From Ditylenchus dipsaci (lineage: Eukaryota; Nematoda; Chromadorea; Rhabditida; Anguinidae): a stretch of 64,000 nucleotides of DNA. The stretch spans positions 248,001 through 312,000 of the forward strand of contig SADC01001298.1 of NCBI GenBank assembly GCA_004194705.1. The letters run 5' to 3'. Positions 1-10,369 of the stretch are shown here, in pieces. The translations under genes and the position numbers were made by a program. Positions within the stretch are counted from its first letter, which is position 1; each line of letters begins with the position of its first letter. Under the pieces are notes generated by a model. It was given only the letters and a program-made list of their open reading frames with translations, was not told where the DNA came from and did no database searches.

Positions 1-170
1 TGTTTGGACCCAAATGGTGACTTATCCACAGTAATCAAGCTAAAGGCAATATGCCATTTGAAAGAGGAGAATCAGGCTTTCGAATGGTACTAAGTTTTTA
101 AACATGCTATAATAAAATCTTGAAAAAATAGGGCTTTGAAAATCCATTCCGAACTTTTTGACCACCCGTT
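1..170. repeat. Diverged dispersed repeat, copy 1
   Basis: This stretch resembles 13868-14050 in the same orientation, sharing the series 'gtggtgacttat', 'atatgccatt' and 'atggta' at similar spacing. No coding frame or element end is visible. Confidence 0.35.
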
Positions 171-539
171 AGTTCCATTTTTTACAATGTATTTTCATGT
201 TCCTCATGCCAATCCTGGTTAATTTATTATTATTATTGTTGTTCTTGCCACTTTCTGGCCCTCTGCTGAAATAAATTTGGTCCAATTTTGAGTGAGCGTT
301 TATTACAGGTTGTGAGATTAAACAGAGATTTTTCAACCATCCTCGGGGGTAAGCGATTATTACAAAATTTATGAGTTACCAAGTTTTATAAGATAAGCTT
401 ATATGATAAGCTACCTGAATTTCAAGTCAGCGGTCACTAAAACAATCCCATTACCGTCCATAGGCAGGAGGTTTAGGGAAGAAGATACGGTATGCTAAGG
501 TTGTACTAATAAATTGTTTAATAAAGTTGTTTAAATTTT
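171..539. other. No recognisable feature
   Basis: AT-rich sequence with no convincing coding frame. A short inverted TACCGT/ACGGTA pair at 450-492 may be a scrap of the TACCGTA MITE family. Confidence 0.4.
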
Positions 540-688
540 TTTCAGAGCCTTCGGCGCGATGATGTTGAACAACATAGCGATCCTCTCTAATATACCAACT
601 CTTTCTAATAAACCGACCCCCCAGAGGTAGGTTAAAAACCAACCGGTATAAATAAACGACCGGTCGATATATTAGAGAATACGGTAGG
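540..688. repeat. TACCGTA-family MITE, right end
   Basis: It ends in 'ttagagaatacggta' (674-688), the terminus carried by the pogo-like element at 7244-8688. Internal 'ctctaatataccaactc' and 'ctaataaaccgacccccc' repeat the terminal motif. The left end is not clear. Confidence 0.4.
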
Positions 689-1097
689 GAAGTTCAAGAG
701 CTACATAACCTATTTTATAAATAAATTTTTAAAAAGCGAAGTGTCAAGATATGTCCTTCTGTGGAAAAAATGTTTTCTCTAAAAATGACTAAAAGTACGA
801 AAAATTGGACAAAATTTGATTTTGATCATTTTTAGAGAAATAAATTTGAACATTATAATAGGATAATAGGGATGTCATCAATAATATGTTTAAATTTAGA
901 AGTATTTTTCGGGCTTTCTGGTTGTTCATACTTAGGCTAGTATACGGACTAAACCTATTTTCTTCTTTACCTACGCATGACTACATTGCGCCCTAAATAA
1001 GGCCCAAAAATCAACAGGTGGATCAAGACAAATTTTTTTCGGCACCATACATGTGTTCTTGCTTAGAAGGTTGAATGGCGTATGACAGCACGCAGAG
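689..1097. other. No gene seen; short inverted repeat
   Basis: The only structure is an 18-bp inverted pair around 774-842 ('ttttctctaaaaatgac' and its complement). Nothing else is recognised. Confidence 0.35.
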
Positions 1098-1147
1098 GCG
1101 TATATGGGGGGGGGGTGGCTTGAAAATTTTCTGGGGGGGGAGGGGTG
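1098..1147. repeat. Two G-runs
   Basis: Runs of about ten and eight G lie 25 bases apart. Similar G- or C-runs mark the ends of several MITEs here (12150-12500, 27297, 55007, 55792), so this may be an element remnant. Confidence 0.4.
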
Positions 1148-1227
1148 GTATCTAAAGCCCCCAAAATGTCATTTACCTACACCTTTTACGACTTTTATGC
1201 AGGGAAGGACATTTTCGGACTATATAG

Positions 1228-1370
1228 TATACATGTAGTACCATGTGAGTATCGAAAATGTACTAAATTTATTACCATGGTACTAAAATTTAGTACCATA
1301 AAAATAGTACTCTTTTGCGTATGGTTCTAAATTTAGTACCATGGTCCCTGTTTAGTACCAGTACTTACAT
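1228..1370. repeat. Palindromic TTTAGTACCATGG repeat
   Basis: The self-complementary unit 'tagtaccatggtactaaa' and its halves recur at least five times in 140 bases, giving a hairpin-rich tract. It looks like a degenerate non-autonomous element, but no ends were found. Confidence 0.5.
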
Positions 1371-1527
1371 CTTGTTCAACTGTGTTTATGTAGTATTTTT
1401 ATGTCAGCAGCATGGAAATGTTGTTAAAAATCATTCAGTACCATACAATTTGTCACTTTAAAAAAATTCTTCAAAAACTAGATTAAGCATAACAATGTAG
1501 GATATTTTCTCGTGCACAGCTAATTTT

Positions 1528-1583
1528 AATCCAGTGGTACGCCACAAAGTGCCACTGGATTGCCACTAATTACCACTGGATTT
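1528..1583. repeat. Palindrome around 'atccagtgg'
   Basis: 'atccagtggtacgccac' is followed at once by its inverse 'gtgccactggat' and by another copy, 'taccactggat'. It forms a short hairpin. Confidence 0.5.
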
Positions 1584-1635
1584 CTGAATTTCAAAGCCAA
1601 AACACAATGCCGCAAACTGCTGGGGGAGTTGTGTC

Positions 1636-1862
1636 TTCGTTCCGACGTCCCGTCCCGAAAAATATTGATTTTTTGTCGCGTCCGCTAGAAAATTTAAGCT
1701 AAAAATCCGGGACTTTCCGTCCCGCCCGACGCAAATTTGGCCATTTTTCAGTCTCGAACCGCGTCCCGAAAATTTTTTTGACCTTGTCCAGTCCCGGCAT
1801 CCCGTCCTGAATTTTTTATATTACATTTTGTCCCGTTCCGTCCCGAAATTTGCCATCTCTAA
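1636..1862. repeat. GTCCCG-rich degenerate repeat, hAT-like
   Basis: 'gtcccg' or 'gtcccgaaa' occurs about eight times. The right edge, read in reverse, is 'tagagatggcaaatttcggg', similar in style to hAT MITE ends. A related TTCCG-rich tract lies at 48000-48110. No duplication was identified. Confidence 0.35.
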
Positions 1863-2194
1863 TCGTACGTTACTATTAATTCGAAAATAGCCCGATCGGT
1901 TGTGTGGCGCTATGTAGAACGGGGTTAGCCAATAAGTCAATAGTCGGATCTAGTTCTTATTTTCTAAGCTACGTTTTAGCCCCTAGCCCTTCTTGATTGA
2001 AGACTTCTATGTCTCTTAAAATAAAATTAAGCATATGATTCACAGATTGGTTCGAAAACTACACCGGTTTGAATAAGCAAGAACTCTTTAAAATATACAT
2101 TATTTGTCGTAGTCGATTTTTTTAAACATTTTACGACAAGTTTTGATTTACATAGCTAATTTACTGTTTATGCTGTGAGTAGTTATTTGCTAGA

Positions 2195-2290
2195 AGCAGT
2201 GTTGTTCCGGCGCCGCCGCTGCCCGGGAAAAACGTCGCCGGGACGGCGTTGGCTTGGGCGCTGTTTTTGAGCAGCTATGGCTCCGGAAAA
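2195..2290. repeat. GC-rich CCGCCG tract
   Basis: A GC-rich island beginning 'cagtgttgttccgg' in AT-rich surroundings. It resembles the CGCCGCTGCC tracts at 41505-42340 and may be the end of a hAT-like MITE. Confidence 0.35.
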
Positions 2291-2404
2291 CTTAAACTGC
2301 TAATATTAAAAAACAATTATTATTAATGTAAGCTAAAATATTTGAATTTTCATGCTGCATTTCCTTTCAATTTCTTGCTTTCTTTATTTATTTTTCTTAC
2401 TCCT

Positions 2405-2660
2405 TATGCTCTTTTAACCAATCCTGGAAGGTGGCAAAGAAATAAAAATGACCTTCGCGTGATAAAGGTGCAAACACGACAGTTTCTTGCCCACCTTACA
2501 CACGCATGCTTGAAAAAAAATATATAAAAGAGTGCACTTGAATGACCTTAGTTTAGCGATTGCTGATTTTATCGAAGCGAAAGCAAAAAAAAACTTTCTA
2601 TTTCCTATTATGCATGCGCTTTGCACGTATGACTAAAACACAAAAAAATTACTTTTTAAT
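2405..2660 (+). repeat. Dispersed repeat family A, copy 1
   Basis: Shares long near-identical stretches with 36540-37120 (inverted), 46840-47220 (direct) and 32890-33045 (inverted), including 'gagtgcacttgaatgacctt' and 'gcgattgctgattttatcga'. This copy lacks the roughly 350-base middle present in the 36-kb copy. Confidence 0.75.
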
Positions 2661-2879
2661 TTAAATTTAGTCAAAAAGTATATTTTATCTATAACACATT
2701 GAAAAGGGATTTTCTGTGATCACTAGTCTGGCCAGCTTTGTTGAAAACTTGCCAAATGGTGGTCTTACTAGTATAAAATTATTTGACAAAAATAAAGCAT
2801 ATACTGTTGTAAAAATGTATAGAATCAATGTGCAAGCTGTAGTAAGTCATTCTTTGTGCTATTGAACTAGGAATATTGC

Positions 2880-3552
2880 CTACAGCCCCTTGGTTGTGGT
2901 TGCTCCAACAAAATTAACCTCGTCAATCAGTTCTTTGAGCAAAGCTATAGCAGTTCCTGGTCCAGCTTTGGATTAGTGGTGTCTCCATGCCCACCAAAGT
3001 TCTTCCAATATGAAGTGTGCATGTCTTCTATCACATAAATTCCACCTGGTTTCACATACGAGAAAAGTGCTTTAAACTCATTAAAATTTGGTCCATAAAT
3101 GTCCACCATCATCAATTATAATATCAAATGGCCCGACTTTTTTGGCTAGTTCAGTTAATGCATTAACATCAGTCTGGTTCATAAAGTGGTATTTGCTTCT
3201 AGTCGAGAAATATTTAATATTCTCATCAGTGATATCAATAAAATGCAGATCAGCATTGGGAAATAGCTCTCCCACAGTCTTACAGAAGAAGCATGTCGAT
3301 TCCAATTTCTAGCAGTGTAATCGGCAGGTCTTTAAATTCCGCAAAATATTTGTGGTAAGCCCTGGTAAAGTTGTGAAACTCAGACGATTTATCTGAAGTT
3401 GAATACAGCGCCAGGTCATCCAAATATCTATAGCTGTCTGCACTACCATTATTAATTAATGTAAATAGAACAGAGGAAAATAATTAGACAAAATTTGATA
3501 GGCGTCGCTCGTCGCCTAAGCTGTGGTAGTGAAAAAGTTCAATGGAATCCAT
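2880..3552 (-). CDS. Class I SAM-dependent methyltransferase
   Basis: Predicted to transfer a methyl group from S-adenosylmethionine; the acceptor is unknown. Motif I reads LLEIGID (about 3320), followed by FPNAD and FIDITDEN, then the acidic FDIIIDDGGH block and the PGGIYVIEDMHTSYW block; the frame ends TTTKGL before TAG at 2880-2882. The proposed ATG is at 3550-3552, with a first exon to about 3490 and the next exon from 3437 after a 'gtgcag' acceptor. Four one-base shifts break the frame, and all but the one near 3287 fall in homopolymer runs (CCC, TTTT, AAA). A +/-1 change at each gives one frame of about 205 residues, so assembly error is as likely as decay. The fold is clear; the substrate is not. 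Confidence 0.7.
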
Positions 3553-3602
3553 AACTGCATAGTTCTAAAATTTAAATTTCTGTTTTTACTAAATTAAAAA
3601 GA

Positions 3603-3960
3603 CACATACAGTCGAGCACCCCCTTCGGATCAAGCCTGTTGTTATCACATATTATCACCCCACAGGCTCTAGTAAAGAATGTGTTTCATTTTTTTTTCAT
3701 TTTTTGTTTTGTTTTTCATTTCATTTCGTTTCCATTTTTGCATTGGTCTTCCCTGATGTTTTTAAGGTGATCATGTTAAAAGTGATAATATTAGCCATAA
3801 CAAGTATGATCACCATAATCACAATGTTACAAGAACATAATGAACAGGAGGACCAAGCGAAAAACTAAAACGCATCCTTTACTAGATCATCCCTTCGGAT
3901 CACCCTAAAGGGTGCTATATTTGGGCACTTGTATCGTGGGTTTCTAAAGATTACTGTAAT
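3603..3960. repeat. Fold-back MITE with GGTCTTCCCTG ends
   Basis: An inverted pair ('ttggtcttccctg' at 3744; 'caggaggaccaa' near 3845) encloses repeated 'gatcac/gtgatc' units. It belongs with 4396-4632. The flanks carry 'cccttcggatca' twice (3629, 3890). Confidence 0.45.
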
Positions 3961-4179
3961 CAGGCGTGCTGGATAAAGGCACAGTGTATTGAAGTGTGCG
4001 TTTTGCATTAAATTTCATAGCAAAAATACATGGCCAAAAACATTACAAAAGAGATCATGAGATCGACATTCCTCTGGATAACAGCGAGACTATAAAGGGG
4101 TCGGCAGGCCTTAGACATGAAGTGGTCAAGGATGCTGCCAAAGTCGCGTAACAGTAGCCATCGTAATCGCTCCAACCGT

Positions 4180-4330
4180 TTCTCTTCAATCAGTCAAGCC
4201 AAAAGCTCAGCTCCTTGTTCAGCCGCCGCCTCCTACGTCAGTCAGCTAAAAAAATAGTCAGCCTCCTAAGTCGCAAGTCAGCCAGTCAACCGAAGGGTCC
4301 GCTACTCATTAAGCAGTAGCTTAAGTCAAA
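4180..4330. repeat. Degenerate GTCAGCC tandem repeat
   Basis: 'cagtcagc', 'gtcagcctcc' and 'agtcagccagtcaacc' recur irregularly. No gene is seen in 3961-4395 apart from this. Confidence 0.4.
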
Positions 4331-4395
4331 TGGTCATCCAAGAGCTGAAGTAAGCCGATCTTAATGCAGCATCTTAGATCTGTAGAATCACCATT

Positions 4396-4632
4396 TATGG
4401 GTACTGGTTCACAATGTGGACCCCAAAATCTGCTTGTCCCCCCTGTTCTTTTCTTGAAGAATGCCTTGGTCCCCCTGTCCATTAGAGTTATAATAATGTG
4501 TGATCATGGTGATTATGGTTAAATGATCACCTTGAAAATGATCACCTTCAAAAACCAGGGGAACCAAGGCATTTTTCAAGAAAAAAGAACAGGGGGGACC
4601 AGGCAGATTTTTGGGTCACATTGTGAACCATC
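4396..4632. mobile_element. Fold-back MITE, about 90-bp arms
   Basis: The left arm (4405-4500, 'ggttcacaatgtgg', 'cccctgttcttttcttgaa', 'ccttggtccccctg') is repeated inverted at 4550-4630. The middle repeats 'gatcaccttgaaaatgatca'. It is non-coding. Confidence 0.7.
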
Positions 4633-4771
4633 CATTTTATGTTTGTGAGAGACCCCTTTGTGGGTACTAATTGAATAAATTGAAACTCCTCTCGTTCACC
4701 ATAATGAACGAAAAGAAGGAAAGAAACGAAAGAAAAATTTAAGCATCTAAGATGTTTCATATATATCTATA

Positions 4772-6550
4772 ATGTCAAATTTATCCAGAGAAAATCTGGA
4801 TAAAGTGCCCCGTTTTATTGTCAAAACATCAATTTTTTCATCAATTTCATATCGCGATAAACTTTCATTAAATAATTTTACAGTCATAGAGCAAGAACTT
4901 TTTCGACTAAAACATTTGAAATGGAACGACTTAAAGTCTTTTTCAAAGTTTTTAGATTATTGCAACAAAAGCAACGTTATGTTCTAATACTGCAAATTTT
5001 ATTTATTATCACTTTTGTTAAATCTCTATTTCAGTATACCGAATTTCGAATCCATCGAGAAAACGTTGAACAAAGCATTTTTATATATCAAAGCTATATT
5101 ATGAAAACATTACAACGTAAGTTTCGAAGTTTCATAAACTCAAAAAAACAATTTGAAAGTTCCGAAATCTTTTTTTAGTTATTTAGTCTTTAGCTGTGTA
5201 TTTCATGCCTTATATAAATGTTTTTCATTCCTAATGAAAAGTACAGTCATACATCGATACAGTGACACCCCCAAAGCTCGTTCCCGCATATTGTTCGACA
5301 CTTTTTTTTAACCTAATTTTCCAGTCTTCTATTAATTCTTTTTGACAGTCTGGTCTCAATATTGTAAGGATTCTGATTTTGCCGTCCTTTTTGCAAAGAA
5401 AAATTGGCGCTACTCGTCATACACACGGCCCGAGTTGAAAACATGGTAAAGCAGCTAAAAAAAGTAGCTCCTGTATTATTCCCTTCCCCTCCAATACAGC
5501 CCTTGATCCCTTTTAAATGCTTTTCTGGTCCTTTTATTGCAAAATTATTACTTAAAGGACCATATTCTTTGCGCGCAGTGGCATGTGCAAAATTTGAATT
5601 GGCGTTTCTTTCGACTGTCAGTGTACTCTTCCGAGTAATTCGAAATGACTCGAAGAGTACAATGATAGACGAAAGAGAAGTGTCCCCGCCAATTCAATAT
5701 TGCACATTCCACTGCGCGTAGTAGTATTTCCGAGTACTTTTTGGGGGAGGGAGGTATTACCGAGTAGCGTCGAAAAATTTTTTTGGGTTAAACAGTGAAA
5801 AGTCGATATATGACACCTCTTTTTGAAAACAGGTGTCAATATATCGAGTTTTTTATTTAACAATTAATTTATCTTTTTGTTTGCAAAACGACGGCAAAAT
5901 GGGTATTTGGATTGGATATTTGATACCAGACTCTCAGAAAAGAATTAATAGCAGAATTAAAAAATTAGATTAAAAAGTGTCGGACCCTAGGCGGGAACGA
6001 ACTTTGGGTGTTTCACCATATCGAGGTTGGCTGTACAGTATATATCAATACTGTCGACCATCTATGTGATGTGGCTCTATTATTTTGAAATCACATTGGT
6101 AAATAAAGTCACACTGTTTTAATTTGAACTCTTTATAAACTATTTTTTTCGTTTTTCAATTATGATCGTACGCAGGTAAGCAGGGCTACAAAAGTTGACT
6201 TTAGAGACAATTTGGAGTATCAAGAAAACTACATGTTTGAAAATATTTGCTGTTTTTGACTAGCATTCAAGTTGTACTTGTTTTCAGATTAAATAATCTG
6301 CACATAGAAGAAGATTTACTATTGGTACTTTTTATTGCTGATAAGGACATAAAATTTCAAAACTTTATATGTGCATTTCGCGAAGGAGAAAACTATCGAA
6401 CAAGACTTGTACATGCAGAAGTAGAGCACATTGGAGCCTTGGAATGTGTCATTTAGAGGTTTTCGTGACTCGTTGCTATTTAAGAAACCACCACAAGAAA
6501 ATGGAACTGAACAAAGACATATAGTTATTGATTGGCCAATCGTTATTTAA
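4772..6550 (+). CDS. F-box-like gene, at least four exons
   Basis: Exon 1 (4772-4975) begins at ATG and encodes an F-box-like start: VPRFIVKTSIF, then SYRDKLSLNNF and VIEQELFRLKHL. F-box proteins are adaptors for SCF ubiquitin ligases, and nematodes have many. A 59-nt intron ending TTTCAG leads to exon 2 (5035-5116), which stops at a consensus GTAAGT donor. Exon 3 (6176-6234) and exon 4 (6288-6550) are separated by a perfect 53-nt intron in phase 2. Exon 4 reads LNNLHIEEDLLLVLFIADKD, later FRDSLLFKKPPQ, and ends WPIVI; it needs one G removed near 6436. The large intron 5117-6175 holds a MITE (5242-6035). The exon 2/3 phase is unresolved. F-box assignment is by pattern only. Confidence 0.45.
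5242..6035. mobile_element. CAGTC-type MITE, 5' and 3' halves split by an insertion
   Basis: Ends are 'tacagtcatacatcgat' (5242) and 'tatcgaggttggctgta' (6035). Subterminal 'cgttcccgc' and 'ggcgggaacga' are also inverted, as at 28951-29363. A GGCGCTA element sits inside (5406-5771). Confidence 0.75.
5406..5771. mobile_element. GGCGCTA-family element with 8-bp TSD
   Basis: It starts 'ggcgctactcg' and ends 'cgagtagcgtc'. The flanks are exact duplicates, 'gaaaaatt' at 5398-5405 and 5772-5779. It carries 'acatggtaaagcag' and 'ccttcccctccaatacagcc' segments also seen at 16537-16640 and 56280-56350, plus an internal palindrome (5595-5712, arms 'tctttcg'/'cgaaagag'). Confidence 0.8.
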
Positions 6551-6643
6551 TCCAACTTTTGGAAAGTACAAAACTGCGAATTTAAGTCCGGTAATTTTTT
6601 AAATAAAACTACTTAAAGAACTATAATCACATCGATTTGCGAA

Positions 6644-6826
6644 TTAGAGATGGTGCAAGACCAATTTAATTGTGTTTATAGTTTCTTTATTTGTTTCTGC
6701 AGCAATTTTCTCGCCTTTAGTGCCTTTTTCCTGCTTGCTTCTGCATGTTTTTCCCGTCATAATCACCTCAAAACTCCTAGAAATGCAGCGAAATTCTGTA
6801 AAAATATTGTTGTAAAATTTTGCCAA
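6644..6826 (-). CDS. Unrecognised candidate terminal exon
   Basis: An open frame reading to a stop at 6644-6646 is rich in charged residues in its second half (MTGKTCRSKQEKG, EKIAAETNKETINTIK). A 'tttctag' acceptor at about 6776 could begin the exon. No domain is recognised. It sits close to the repeat at 6855-7015 on the other strand. Confidence 0.3.
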   Translation of the reverse strand: MAKFYNNIFTEFRCISRSFEVIMTGKTCRSKQEKGTKGEKIAAETNKETINTIKLVLHHL

Positions 6827-6854
6827 AAAAAACTATGCGGCTTTAGAGGCTGAG

Positions 6855-7015
6855 AATTTCGTCAGAAGGCTAGACAAAATTTATTTTCAAACGCCAGTTA
6901 ATAGTCCAGACAAAGGGCTACAGTTTGTACAAACTCACTTTTTACTGCAGATATTAAGGGAGATATGGTGAAAGCAGTTTGCTCATCAATCTCTAAAAGT
7001 AATAATTCAAAACAA
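6855..7015 (+). pseudogene. NLE-domain-like first-exon copy (WDR12/YTM1-type)
   Basis: The frame SPDKGLQFVQTHF..ADIKGDM matches the inverted copy at 30563-30664 (SPDEGLQFVQIHFFTTDIKE). The pattern is that of the N-terminal NLE domain of WDR12/YTM1-family ribosome-biogenesis proteins. One T must be added in a T-run, and the ATG present in the other copy is replaced by TTAA, so this copy lacks a start. Homology between the copies extends over about 150 bases, including upstream non-coding sequence, so the exon has been duplicated as DNA. Confidence 0.4.
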
Positions 7016-7243
7016 ATTTAATGAAATGCGTACAATTTGAATGTACAATAAAGAAAATAAATTACGGAAATATATGTAGCTTTCGATCGATAAACATGTG
7101 TAAAATCAATCATTAAAAATTGGGTTAAAAAACTGAAAATTTGGAATTCAACAATTATTGCGTGGTCTCGAAACGATACTCATATTTTCAAACTGAATTT
7201 GAACTTGCATCTGACGCTTGACACGCTGTGCGGTGGCATAGTA

Positions 7244-8688
7244 TACCGTATCCGCTCTAATTATAGACCACTCTCTAATTATAGACCCCCCTCGAGGGGG
7301 GTCGAAAAGTTATAGACCCCTCTCCAATTATAGACCCCCTAAGCCATTTTGCCTACACGTCGTACTGTAAAAAAAAACCTAAAAAAATCGTTTTAACTGT
7401 CAGTTTGGTAAGCATAGGAAAATTAGACTTTAAATCAGTTTTCTATGTTGTTGCTTTTTGTGTTTGTGTGCCTTTGCTGTGCTTTGTAAAAAAGTGTTGC
7501 ATAGTTAATTTTCTACTGTTCAGGCTCTTGGAAATGGACGACTTTGATTCGTGCTGTATGGTGATGACGAAGATCATATGGGATGAGGAGATCAAGCAAT
7601 AGTGGAGCAAATCGAAGCGATGATGAAACAGTGGCTCTTAGGTGTTCAAAGAAGTCGCAAAAGACCAAATTTTACACCGTTGCCGTAAGCTAGAGGTCGT
7701 TGAATACTCGAGAAAAGCCAACTCAATACGAAGTGCAGCAAAAAAGTACAACATCACAATGAAAATTGTGCGAGATTGAAATTAAAAAACCTCAGTTACG
7801 CCGTACGAGTTGGTTATTTATAAGTTCTCGACTTTTTTTTTACCGTGAATTTACGTTTCTATAGGGATACTGTAAAGAGGGTCAAAGAGAAATCTCGCTG
7901 GTGCTGGTCGTCTTCTTTTGGATAAGGATTTCGACATGCTATGAGCAGGATGGGTTCAAGAAAGAAGAGCTCTTAAAATGAAGGTCTCCCGCACAATGAT
8001 AATGGATAATGAATTTGTTTGGCAAGCGGTTACTTGTTGGGACGCTTTCCGCTGCCATCTCAGCGAGGAAACAAAGAAGGAGATTAAAAAATACGACTCG
8101 ACTCAAAGATACGACTCAAAGATACGACTAATTTACAGCCCAGAATAACCCGCGTGCTCCTGCGACAGATGTCTATCTTCAGTGGATCCATGAAGCATAG
8201 CAAAGTTTGACTAAAGAGATGATTGCAAGTTCCTTCAAAACTTGTGGTATACATTTACCCCATCTCTTCAAAGTGTTTTGTGATTGTTTTTCTTAGAAAT
8301 TACAAATGCTCTGGACGGATCAGAAGATGATTCGATTCATTGCTTCAGCAATATGGATGATGCAGATGCAATAATTCTAATGACGAATTCTTTTGCAACA
8401 AGCCCGAGAACATGCAGATGTGGAAATGCTGCCTTTGGAGGAAATCGATGAATATGAAGATCAGGAAAATGGCTATGAAAGTGATGTATCGATTGAATGA
8501 GATCGGCTATGTTATTATGTATTAAATAAAAAATTTCATTCGGAACATTTTATATAAATTCTCAGATTTTTAGCGGTTGAAAATTATAGACCCCTCTCTA
8601 ATTATACACCCTTCTCTCTAATTATAGACCCCCTCGAGAGGGATTGAAAAATTATAGACCCGGGTCTATAATTAGAGCGGATACGGTA
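7244..8688 (+). mobile_element. Pogo-like DNA transposon, internally decayed
   Basis: Perfect terminal inverted repeats of 26 bp or more start 'taccgtatccgctctaatta' and close at 8688, in the TA-flanked style of pogo/Tigger elements. Inner copies of 'ctctaattatagaccc' repeat the TIR. It holds transposase remnants on the + strand (7537-8500). Its ends match those of many MITEs in the window, so it or a relative is the likely source of their transposase. Confidence 0.8.
7537..8500 (+). pseudogene. Pogo-type DDE transposase remnant (CENP-B/Tigger-like)
   Basis: Would bind the TIRs and move the element. Pieces in order: MDDFDSCC start; a helix-turn-helix reading KLEVVEYSRKANSIRSAAKK (about 7685-7780); a second DNA-binding block with KRGSKRNLAGAGRLL and KVSRTMIM (7875-8005); a DDE-domain piece CWDAFRCHLSEETKKE (8035-8085); and the C-terminal NALDGSEDDSIHCF. 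A 50-nt intron (8247-8296, GTATAC...TTTTTCTTAG) lies before the last piece and keeps phase. The C-terminus is acidic and ends at TGA 8498-8500 after one frame change. The middle of the DDE domain is missing and several stops and shifts occur, so it is inactive. Confidence 0.8.
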
Positions 8689-8833
8689 AGCGTGGAGATT
8701 GGGCGCCTAAATTTGTGGTCGTTAGGGCGCCGCTAGCTCTCTATTGTCAGAACGTTTAGAAATGTCCTGATTTCAGGATTATGCTTTTTTGAAAACTAAT
8801 TGTAAAAATGACTGGAATAAATAACTAAAAAAA

Positions 8834-9118
8834 CTAACTGAATACAAAGTGATTGTTTATGATATGTTTTTTTCGTTTAATTTCTTTTGCATTTGCTAAG
8901 TTATAAATCAACTGTAACCAGCTGATGCTGCTTGAGCATTTGTTTCCGAAATAATTCCTACCGAGACCAAGGTGAGCCAAATTTTTTGGCCATGTTTTTT
9001 CAATAGCGCCAGCATATTGTTCCTTAAAGTAGTTGTTTACAGATTTTTTACAAACTTTTCTGGAAGACGTTGAACAAAATCTGCTGCTTTTTAGATAAAT
9101 TATCAAAAGGCATTTCAC
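8834..9118 (-). CDS. Unrecognised exon with strong coding character
   Basis: After a 'gttttag' acceptor the exon reads GEMPFDNLSKKQQILFNVFQ. It then continues NYFKEQYAGAIEKTWPKN, LGLGRNYFGNKC and WLQLIYNLANAKEIK once one A is removed from an AAAA run near 9053. It ends at TAG (8834-8836) or at a GTATTC donor just before. The composition is clearly protein-like, but I cannot name the family. It lies between the pogo-like element and the GT92 exons, on the opposite strand to both. Confidence 0.4.
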   Translation of the reverse strand: MKCLLIIYLKSSRFCSTSSRKVCKKSVNNYFKEQYAGAIEKTWPKNLAHLGLGRNYFGNKCSSSISWLQLIYNLANAKEIKRKKHIINNHFVFS

Positions 9119-9283
9119 CTAAAACTGGACAAAAAGCAAACTTACTTAGAAAAATTATATGTCTCCTCATTCAAATTGGACGAAAACTAGAAATCTTGAA
9201 AATTAGATGAGTGATTTCTACTTTTCGAGAGATTTTCCACTTTCCCTAAATTGGTCGTTGATTTCATATGAGTTGTTGGTCAG

Positions 9284-10068
9284 TTGACCCGTCCAAACAG
9301 CCGTACATATAATTCATATAATTCGAAAAATGATCAGCGTGAAAAACTGCGTCTAAATAAATCAAAGTCACAACCAGTACAGGACCTATTAAATTATGCG
9401 CCAGAATATGCCGGTCTTACAGTCAGGGCTTTCCGAAGCAACAATCGTATTTCTGACATCATTTTTCATAAAAATTGTTAGAGTGGGCTGAGTCGATCTA
9501 TAAAAACATTTAAAAAAAATTGGTCTTTGTAAAAAGTCATACCTATTTGAATTTGATTAAAAAATTGTCTTTTAAAAACCACTTTTAATTTAGCTATATC
9601 CAAATAAGCCAAACCTTCAGCAACAGCAATTAGTCATTTGCATTAACAGGATTTTCGCTTTTGAAAAATGGCAATTATTTATTACAGTTATGGAAGTGTA
9701 TCGTTTACTAAAAGTAGATTTGGTTTCTCTACATGTCATTAGTGCAATCAGTTCTATTTTTGAGCTAATGAAAGCCTATGAAGCTGAAGGTCGTTTGGTA
9801 ATCAGACCGGGTGTTATTTTCCATACCTTCCCGGAATGAAATATAACCCACACACAGACAGAATTTAATGGCCAAGTTTTGCTAGGACATGAGTGTTTTT
9901 ACGAATACCGAGAAAGTGCTGAATTTATTGCAATCCTTGACCTGGATGATCTTTTGATCACAACTCAGTTTCCAACGCTTAGTGAATCTTTTATACAGGC
10001 ACGTGCAGATTATCCCACAGCTGCTTATTTTACGCCAAACAAAATGGAGTCAAGTTTTATTGAACAAG
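9284..10068 (+). CDS. Glycosyltransferase family 92 (DUF23) exons
   Basis: GT92 enzymes are Golgi glycosyltransferases expanded in nematodes. Exon a (9284-9478, after 'ggtcag') reads LLNYAPEYAGLTVRAF and ISDIIFHKNC. Exon b (9594-10068, after 'ttttaatttag') reads LVICINRIFAFEKWQLFI, MEVYRLLKVDLVSLHVIS, then the key block ESAEFIAILDLDDLLI containing the DLDD metal-binding motif, and ends at a consensus GTAAGT donor. An in-frame TGA (9837-9839) lies between a TTTT run and a CCC run; adding one T and removing one C restores PYLPGMKYN and the rest of the frame. The 9479-9593 join is not settled. Further GT92-like sequence lies at 14358-14600. Confidence 0.65.
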
Positions 10069-10369
10069 GTAAGTAAATTGAAGCAAATATTCAAAAAAAT
10101 CTATTTTTTCTCCAAAAAATCCATCCCCAAAAATTAGATAACGGGCAAAACATAAGTTCTCGATGGTTCTTGAAATCCTATCTTTTATAAATGTTAGGAT
10201 CAAATCTCTTTTCTTTTCATACCATTTTGTAGCGCCGCATCTCCTTTTTCAAATTGCATATTTAACTTAGCTTGATTATTTTGAATAAGTCACCATTGGA
10301 CCGCAAATACTTGTGAAGTCATTTTGGAAGTTGACAAGCATTTTCACATCTTTCAGTTATCAAATGTTT

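Noticed and set aside
5404..5863. Open frames on both strands
   Set aside because: They lie wholly inside nested MITEs with palindromic interiors.
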